This document shows, piece by piece, positions 15,811 to 20,507 of a stretch of DNA of 20,507 bases. The notes under the pieces were generated by a model. The model was not told the origin of the DNA, did no database searches, and was given only the letters and a program-made list of their open reading frames with translations. This stretch comes from Campylobacterota bacterium. GTDB lineage: Bacteria; Campylobacterota; Campylobacteria; Campylobacterales; SZUA-545. Each line of letters opens with the position of its first letter. Position 1 is the stretch's first letter. The position numbers and the translations under genes were made by a program. The stretch spans positions 1-20,507 of the forward strand of contig PWVP01000027.1 in assembly GCA_003561815.1 (NCBI GenBank), given 5' to 3'.

Positions 15811-18099
15811 TTGATCACCCAGTCACTCCAAGAAGCGATGCAGCAGTCGGTCTACGGCCGCGACCAAGAGATCGAGCATCTGCTGACGCTCACTACCCAG
15901 GCACTTCTCTCCTCCCGTGAAACGCTGCGCCCTGTGGCGACCCTCTTTGGGCAGGGGGGCAGCGGGCGCGGCCACCTGATTGCCACCCTGGCTCAGGCAC
16001 TTGAGCGCCCCTTTAGCACCCTCGATCTCAGCGAGATCACCGAAGAGAGTCTCGATCGGCAGCTTCAGGGCCTGAGTGCTCAGACGGTTCTACTGCTACG
16101 CAACCCCGAAAAAGCGCCCGAGGCGATGCAGCACCGCTTGCTCGCGCTGCTGGGCGACGGGCGCTTTAGCGAGATGCTGCTCTTCTTTAGCGCGCGACTC
16201 GGCGATCGCTTCTATCTCGATGGAGGGTTTCTCGCGCAGTTTTATGCACAACCCATCTGGGCCGGTGGCGCTGTGATGGAGCATCTAGGGGGCCAAAAGG
16301 GGCTGAGCACCGCCCTGCTCTCCTTTATGGCACTTGGCGGAGCGATTCCCCTCTCGCCACCGGATCTATCGATGCTCTTTGCGATCGCGCAGCGAGAGCT
16401 CGAAGCGCTGAGTGCCCCCTTTGAGGCCCAGACCAAAAGCCCCCTAAAGCTCGATCGCCCCGGACTGATTGCCCAGGCGCTCACTCTGGCGCTGGCACCC
16501 TGGCTGAACGCTAAACGGATCAAAGCCCATCTGCCCGCACTGCTTCTGGATGCGCTTTTGCAGGCGATTAAGCGGCGGGGGGCTCAACCTGAATCGATCC
16601 AGGTTCGCGTCACTGCCGTCGCCGCACGGGAGCTAAAGCTACTCGGAGAGGATCTCTCAAGCCTGGGTTGGCGCCTTAGCCGGGATCTGGATCGCACACA
16701 GCTTAAGTGGCAAAGCCGCCTGCAAAAGGGGCGGCTCACCCTCTCGCTGCAGCACATCACCCTGGTGCCCAACACCGATGAGGCGAGCGATAACGGCACC
16801 CTGCCCGCCTACCGCTTCACCCGGGGCTTTGATCAGATCTTTGGTCAGCGGGCGGCCAAACGGGAGCTAGAGGCGGTCATCGCACTACTCAAAAGCCCCA
16901 AAAAGCTCGATCGCTTCCAGACGCCGCCGCCTCAAGGGCTTTTGCTGCACGGCCCGGAGGGGGTGGGCAAAGCCTCCCTCGCCCAGGCGTTCTGTACGCA
17001 GATGGGGCGCCCCTGCTTTGTGATCGCTGGCAGCGAGCTGTTTGACGAGAGCCATATCGCACTGGTCTATGAGCAGGCGGCCCGCCACGGCCCCTGTGTC
17101 GTCTGGCTTAAAGAGATTGATGCCAAAGGCGTGATCGGAGGTGTCGTAACCGCCGTACCGACCGAGCGGCTTGAGAAGCTGATCGCCCAATCCGGCGAGG
17201 GGGTCTTTACCCTCGCAACCGCCCAGATACTTGAGGAGGTGCCCGACACCCTGCTCGATCCCGGACGGCTAGACTGGATGGTGGAGATTCCTGATCTGGA
17301 CTATGAGGCGCGAAAGGCCTTTATGGGTGAGCTGCTCAAACGGCCCTGCGCAGAGGGGGTGCGGGCTGGAAACCTGGCCCGCTACGCCAGCGGTATGAAC
17401 ACCAACGAGCTGGCCCGCTTTGAGCGGCGTGCGCTTCTGGAGGCGGCCAGACGGGGGCTGAGTGTGCTCGATGAGCCCTTTTTGATTGAGCAGATCAACA
17501 CGGTCAAGTATGGCCACCGCCTGGAGGGCAACCGCCTGAAAAACTACCGCCAGGAGCTTGAGACCACCGCCTACCATGAGGCGGCCCACGCGGTTGTCTC
17601 CACACTGCTGCAGCCGGATAAGCCGATCGAGCAGGTGACCGCCGCTCCGCGCGCTGGGGCACTCGGTTTTGTCGCCTACGAGATCGATGATAAGCTTGCG
17701 AGCTTGAGTCGCCAGGAGGTTCAGAGCGCTTTGGCGGTTTTGATGGCCGGACGGCTGGCGCAGATTAGAGCCTTTGGCGAGAGTCGCATCGATAGCGGCG
17801 GCGCGGACGATCTGGAGCGGGCTACGGCGCTGGCCTGGGCGGCGGTTAGCGCACTGGGGCTCGATGAGGAGCTCGATTTTTTAAGTGTCGGACAGCTGCC
17901 GGAGGTGCTGGGCTTTGTCCCTTTCGCTGCACGGATCGAAGCGCGGGTGCAGCACTGGCTGGAGGGGGCAAAAGCCCGTGCCCAGACCCTTATCGAGCAG
18001 CACTGGGAGAGCATCGATCGGCTGGCGAGCGCCCTGATCGAATCAGAAACCCTTGAGGGCAAAACTTTAGAGACCATCCTTAAACCTTTGCGCCGCTGA
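15811..18099 (+). CDS. Soluble FtsH-like M41 zinc metalloprotease with two degenerate AAA modules
   Basis: This 762-residue protein starts at TTG 15811 or ATG 15838; neither has a strong ribosome binding site. Residues about 14-160 resemble a ClpA/ClpB second AAA module (LDLSEITEE, then LLLRNPEKAPEAMQHRLLAL and GDGRFSE). Its Walker A has R53 in place of Lys and its Walker B has Arg-Asn in place of Asp-Glu. Residues about 340-500 match the FtsH AAA domain, with Walker A GPEGVGKA (K387) intact. Its Walker B reads VVWLKEID, with K434 replacing Asp and E435 kept. The pore FVG motif is replaced by LFDES, and one of the paired arginines is W489 (R486 kept). Residues about 560-762 are an M41 peptidase with HEAAH (H589, E590, H593) and the third ligand D667 in GGADDLERAT. 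No N-terminal membrane segments are seen, unlike true FtsH. It is probably a zinc protease with weak or no ATPase activity. Some Campylobacterota carry a second soluble FtsH-like protein (recalled: H. pylori HP0286), the first to compare. Confidence 0.82.
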   Translation: MITQSLQEAMQQSVYGRDQEIEHLLTLTTQALLSSRETLRPVATLFGQGGSGRGHLIATLAQALERPFSTLDLSEITEESLDRQLQGLSAQTVLLLRNPEKAPEAMQHRLLALLGDGRFSEMLLFFSARLGDRFYLDGGFLAQFYAQPIWAGGAVMEHLGGQKGLSTALLSFMALGGAIPLSPPDLSMLFAIAQRELEALSAPFEAQTKSPLKLDRPGLIAQALTLALAPWLNAKRIKAHLPALLLDALLQAIKRRGAQPESIQVRVTAVAARELKLLGEDLSSLGWRLSRDLDRTQLKWQSRLQKGRLTLSLQHITLVPNTDEASDNGTLPAYRFTRGFDQIFGQRAAKRELEAVIALLKSPKKLDRFQTPPPQGLLLHGPEGVGKASLAQAFCTQMGRPCFVIAGSELFDESHIALVYEQAARHGPCVVWLKEIDAKGVIGGVVTAVPTERLEKLIAQSGEGVFTLATAQILEEVPDTLLDPGRLDWMVEIPDLDYEARKAFMGELLKRPCAEGVRAGNLARYASGMNTNELARFERRALLEAARRGLSVLDEPFLIEQINTVKYGHRLEGNRLKNYRQELETTAYHEAAHAVVSTLLQPDKPIEQVTAAPRAGALGFVAYEIDDKLASLSRQEVQSALAVLMAGRLAQIRAFGESRIDSGGADDLERATALAWAAVSALGLDEELDFLSVGQLPEVLGFVPFAARIEARVQHWLEGAKARAQTLIEQHWESIDRLASALIESETLEGKTLETILKPLRR

Positions 18100-18140
18100 C
18101 CGATGTTGGAGAGTAGAAAACCCGCCAGAAAAGAGGAGTG

Positions 18141-18644
18141 ATGCAGCGACCCGAGCCCATCGATCGCCAGAAGCAGTTTGGCGAGAACGAGTTCATCGTC
18201 TCCAAAACCGATCTAAAGGGCCGCATCACCTACGGCAATGCACTCTTTATCAACATCTCCGGCTACACCGAAGCAGAGCTGCTAGGCGCACCGCACAGCA
18301 TTTTGCGCCACCCCGATATGCCCCGGGCGGTCTTTAAGCTGCTCTGGGACCGCATCCAGGCCCAAAAAGAGATCTTTGCCTATGTCAAAAACCTCGCCAA
18401 AGATGGCAGCTACTACTGGGTGCTCGCACAGGTCACCCCCTCGCTGGATGATCAGGGTCAGAGCATCGGCTACCACTCGGTACGCCGCCGCCCTAAAGAG
18501 TCGGCCCTTGAGGCGATCGCCCCCCTTTATGCCCGGATGCTCACCCTGGAGCGCGATCGGGGGATGGAGGCATCAGCAGCCTTCTTGATGGAGACACTCC
18601 AGACGAAAGGGGTCAGCTACGATGCCTTCATCCACTCTCTCTAA
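18141..18644 (+). CDS. PAS-domain energy-taxis sensor (CetB/Aer-like)
   Basis: This protein of about 167 residues has one PAS domain at residues about 16-112. It follows the E. coli Aer and C. jejuni CetB pattern: SKTDLKGRITYGN, SGYTEAELLG, ILRHPDMPRAVF (about 54-65), WDRI, VKNLAKDGSYYWV and GYHSVRRRP. The RHPDMP segment contains the Arg, His and Asp associated with FAD binding in Aer. The Trp of Aer's EPW motif is replaced by Ile-Phe. There is no membrane segment. CetB-type proteins sense redox or energy state and signal through a separate membrane transducer. The ATG at 18141 is preferred over the GTG at 18138, because AAGAGGAG lies directly upstream. Its 3' end overlaps the transducer gene by 23 bases, which supports a bipartite receptor. 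Confidence 0.9.
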   Translation: MQRPEPIDRQKQFGENEFIVSKTDLKGRITYGNALFINISGYTEAELLGAPHSILRHPDMPRAVFKLLWDRIQAQKEIFAYVKNLAKDGSYYWVLAQVTPSLDDQGQSIGYHSVRRRPKESALEAIAPLYARMLTLERDRGMEASAAFLMETLQTKGVSYDAFIHSL

Positions 18645-20058
18645 AGCAGCCCTTTTAGCGGGTGCCGGCGCACTGCTCTGTGCCGTAGGGGCGGTTATTG
18701 CGCTGCTCTTTTTAGGCCTTTGGCTCATAGGGGCCGTGCTGCTTGTGGCCACACTGCTGGCCGCCTCTGCGCTGATGCTGGTTGTGCGCGCGCAGCGATC
18801 GATTCACCGCTTCAAAGCGGTTTTGGATGATGCCCAGCAGGGGCGCTTTGAGAGCCGTGTCACCCATATCGATGAGGGTGGCGAGATTGGCCAGGTGTGC
18901 TGGGGGGTGAACAACCTGCTCGATCAGCTGGAGGTGTTTATGCGGGAGGTGAAAGCCTCGGTTGAAGCCGCAAGTGATAGCAGCTTTCACCGCCAGTTTC
19001 TCACCCAGGGGCTTTCAGGTCAGTTTGCCTACAACGGACGGCTGGTTCAGCGGGCAGTAGAGGGGATTGAGGCGAGCCATCAAAATATCGAGCGCAGCCA
19101 GGTCAATAGCGAGCTTAGCGGTATCGGGCGTGGTGTGGCCGGTGGGTTGGCGCTGATTGAGGCGGATCTGCACAAAAACATCACCCACCTGGAGTCCATC
19201 ACCCAGCGAAGCCGCCAGACCGCCTCCAAATCCCAGGAGAATGTGACCGCCATCGGCAGCGTGATTGCCGATCTGATGGTGCTACTTGAACACATCGAGC
19301 GCACAGGCAGCGGTATCGAGCAGCTGAGCAACCGCACCCGCGAGATCAACACCGTCGTCAACCTGATCAAAGATATCGCCGATCAGACCAATCTGCTCGC
19401 ACTTAATGCCGCCATCGAAGCGGCCAGGGCGGGGGAGCACGGTCGCGGCTTTGCGGTGGTGGCCGATGAGGTACGCCAGCTCGCAGAGCGCACCGGAAAG
19501 GCCACGGGCGAGATTGCGGTTAGCATCCAGACGCTTCAGCAGGAGGCGGGGGATATCCGATCGGGCAGCGAGGAGATGACCCAGCTGGCTCAGGGCTCCA
19601 GCCACTCTATCGGTGAGTTTAAAGAGACCCTTGAGAGCTTCAATGCCGATGCTAAAGAGACCGCCGCCCAGACGCGCACCCTGGAGAATCTCGCCCACAT
19701 CATTGAAGCGAAACTCAATCAGATTATCTTCAAATCCAACCTCTACTCCAGCATCTTTCACGGCGCTCTGCGCACACCCATCGCCGAGCGCTTTGAGGAG
19801 AGCGAGCTCGGGCGCTGGTACCGTGGCCAGGGCAAGACCCTCTTTGGGGCCTGTGAAACCTACCGAGCGATCGAGCCACTGGCACGCCAGCTCCACCAGG
19901 CAGCCCTCTCAAACGCCCGCTTCGTCCAAGAGGGCGATCGTGTGCGCGAAAACAAAGCGCAGGTCATCGAAAACTTCGAGCAGCTGGAGACACTTAGCGA
20001 CCAGCTCTTTGAGCAGATGGATCGCCTTACGGAATCTCCAGCTCCACCGAGCCGATAA
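18622..20058 (+). CDS. Methyl-accepting chemotaxis transducer with a zinc-ligand-poor CZB domain (CetA-like role)
   Basis: This protein has 478 residues. Two hydrophobic segments at about 8-29 and 32-56 form a membrane hairpin with almost no external loop, so no periplasmic ligand domain. A HAMP-like region follows at about 57-110. The cytoplasmic MCP signalling tip is at about 251-289 (DIADQTNLLALNAAIEAARA, then GFAVVADEVRQLAE). The C-terminal part (about 363-440) is a CZB fold: IIFKSNLYSSIFHG, LGRWYRGQGK and HQAA. Three of the four usual zinc ligands are replaced: His to Q367, Cys to S394 and His to A421, with only H425 left. AAAGGGG lies nine bases before the ATG. Lacking its own sensor, it is the likely partner of the overlapping PAS gene. 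Its end overlaps the convergent CheX-like gene by about 32 bases. Confidence 0.9.
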   Translation: MPSSTLSKAALLAGAGALLCAVGAVIALLFLGLWLIGAVLLVATLLAASALMLVVRAQRSIHRFKAVLDDAQQGRFESRVTHIDEGGEIGQVCWGVNNLLDQLEVFMREVKASVEAASDSSFHRQFLTQGLSGQFAYNGRLVQRAVEGIEASHQNIERSQVNSELSGIGRGVAGGLALIEADLHKNITHLESITQRSRQTASKSQENVTAIGSVIADLMVLLEHIERTGSGIEQLSNRTREINTVVNLIKDIADQTNLLALNAAIEAARAGEHGRGFAVVADEVRQLAERTGKATGEIAVSIQTLQQEAGDIRSGSEEMTQLAQGSSHSIGEFKETLESFNADAKETAAQTRTLENLAHIIEAKLNQIIFKSNLYSSIFHGALRTPIAERFEESELGRWYRGQGKTLFGACETYRAIEPLARQLHQAALSNARFVQEGDRVRENKAQVIENFEQLETLSDQLFEQMDRLTESPAPPSR

Positions 20059-20507
20059 AGAGCAGATAAAGAGGGGTCTCTTCAATCAACACGCTCATGC
20101 GCACCCCGGTGACCATCTCAAACCCCTTGGCCGCCTCCTGGTGCTCCTTCATCGGCACCGGCAGCGAGAGGCCGACACAGACGCCGCGATCGGTTAGAAA
20201 GTTTTTGGCTTTACCGAGGATGGTGTTGGCAATCTCGCGGGCGGTATCCTCCCCCTCAGCTTGATCAAAGGCGCGATCGCCGGTGAGCACCTCTGAAAGC
20301 CGGGCCATGGTCTCACCGGGCATATAGACAAAGATGCTGCCAAAGACATCGCCGGCCACCGACATCAGCGCCCCCGCACTTGCCTCCTCAAGCCCCGCCT
20401 GATCGATATCGCATGCCACGATTCGAGCGCCGTGTTTTGCCAGCAGTAATGCCGTGGCGCGTCCGATGCCGCTGCCGGCGCCGCTGATAACGGCCAGCTT
20501 TCCTTCG
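20027..20507 (-). CDS. Chimeric SDR N-terminus / CheX-like phosphatase domain, 5'-partial
   Basis: The minus-strand frame is open from the right edge to a TAA at 20029-20027, about 159 codons. The first 43 or so residues are the start of a short-chain dehydrogenase: GKLAVISGAGSGIGRATALL with the TGxxxGIG-type cofactor loop, then GARIVACDID, the strand ending in the NAD-selecting Asp. From about 20380 the frame continues without a stop into a CheX-type domain: AGDVFGSIFVYMPGE, REIANTILGKAKNFL with the catalytic E..N pair, and VGLSLPVPM. The SDR catalytic half and the first 50-60 residues of CheX are both missing. No good independent start for the CheX part is seen; the in-frame ATG about 20383 has GAGGAGG too far upstream. 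CheX proteins dephosphorylate CheY-P, which fits the neighbouring transducer. It could be a deletion chimera, a true fusion, or an assembly join. Confidence 0.72.
   Translation of the reverse strand, partial: EGKLAVISGAGSGIGRATALLLAKHGARIVACDIDQAGLEEASAGALMSVAGDVFGSIFVYMPGETMARLSEVLTGDRAFDQAEGEDTAREIANTILGKAKNFLTDRGVCVGLSLPVPMKEHQEAAKGFEMVTGVRMSVLIEETPLYLLFIGSVELEIP

Noticed and set aside
1..20507. CRISPR array, insertion sequence or prophage genes
   Set aside because: No regularly spaced repeats, transposase motifs, terminal inverted repeats or phage structural genes are seen. The GCGATCGC copies are dispersed, not arrayed.

Overview
The window looks like a chromosomal segment of a motile Campylobacterota (epsilonproteobacterial) bacterium. 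The evidence is the fliK-flgD-flgE order, a second hook gene starting with the Campylobacter-type MMRSL..SGVSGL motif, a textbook sigma-54 promoter in front of it, a Maf-type flagellar glycosyltransferase, and a CetB/Aer-like PAS protein paired with a transducer. The DNA is clearly GC-rich, which is unusual for that phylum, so the lineage is probably a high-GC branch. The species is not identified.

Layout. (1) Positions 1-9287, plus strand, are a flagellar hook block: the 3' part of fliK, flgD, a first hook paralog, a sigma-54 promoter, the main hook gene flgE, and a maf (DUF115) gene. (2) Positions 9305-13779, minus strand, hold three genes read ppk2 -> NAD(P)-binding epimerase-like protein -> ileS, with a good sigma-70 promoter before ppk2. 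(3) On the plus strand, a PncC/CinA-C gene (13851-14513) is followed by a strong sigma-70 promoter and four tRNA genes (Lys, Glu, Val, Asp; 14587-14981). (4) Positions 15112-15637, minus strand, are a HigBA-type toxin-antitoxin locus whose toxin gene has lost its middle while the antitoxin is intact. (5) Positions 15811-18099 encode a soluble FtsH-like metalloprotease: a degenerate ClpA/B-like AAA module, an FtsH-like AAA module with altered ATPase motifs, and an intact M41 zinc-protease domain. (6) Positions 18141-20507 are a sensory block: an FAD-type PAS protein overlapping a membrane chemotaxis transducer with a C-terminal CZB domain that lacks most zinc ligands. Converging with it from the right edge is an open reading frame that joins the start of a short-chain dehydrogenase to the C-terminal two thirds of a CheX-type CheY-P phosphatase.

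How the parts relate. The hook block sets hook length (FliK), scaffolds assembly (FlgD), supplies the hook subunits, and probably glycosylates flagellar protein (Maf). The PAS-transducer pair and the CheX-like domain would act on the chemotaxis pathway that steers the same flagella. The centre is housekeeping (isoleucine charging, polyphosphate-driven nucleotide phosphorylation, pyridine nucleotide salvage, tRNAs).

The best candidates for something not yet described are the ClpA-like/FtsH-like/M41 protease with degenerate ATPase motifs and the SDR-CheX chimera. The zinc-ligand-poor CZB transducer and the strong excess of the octamer GCGATCGC come next.
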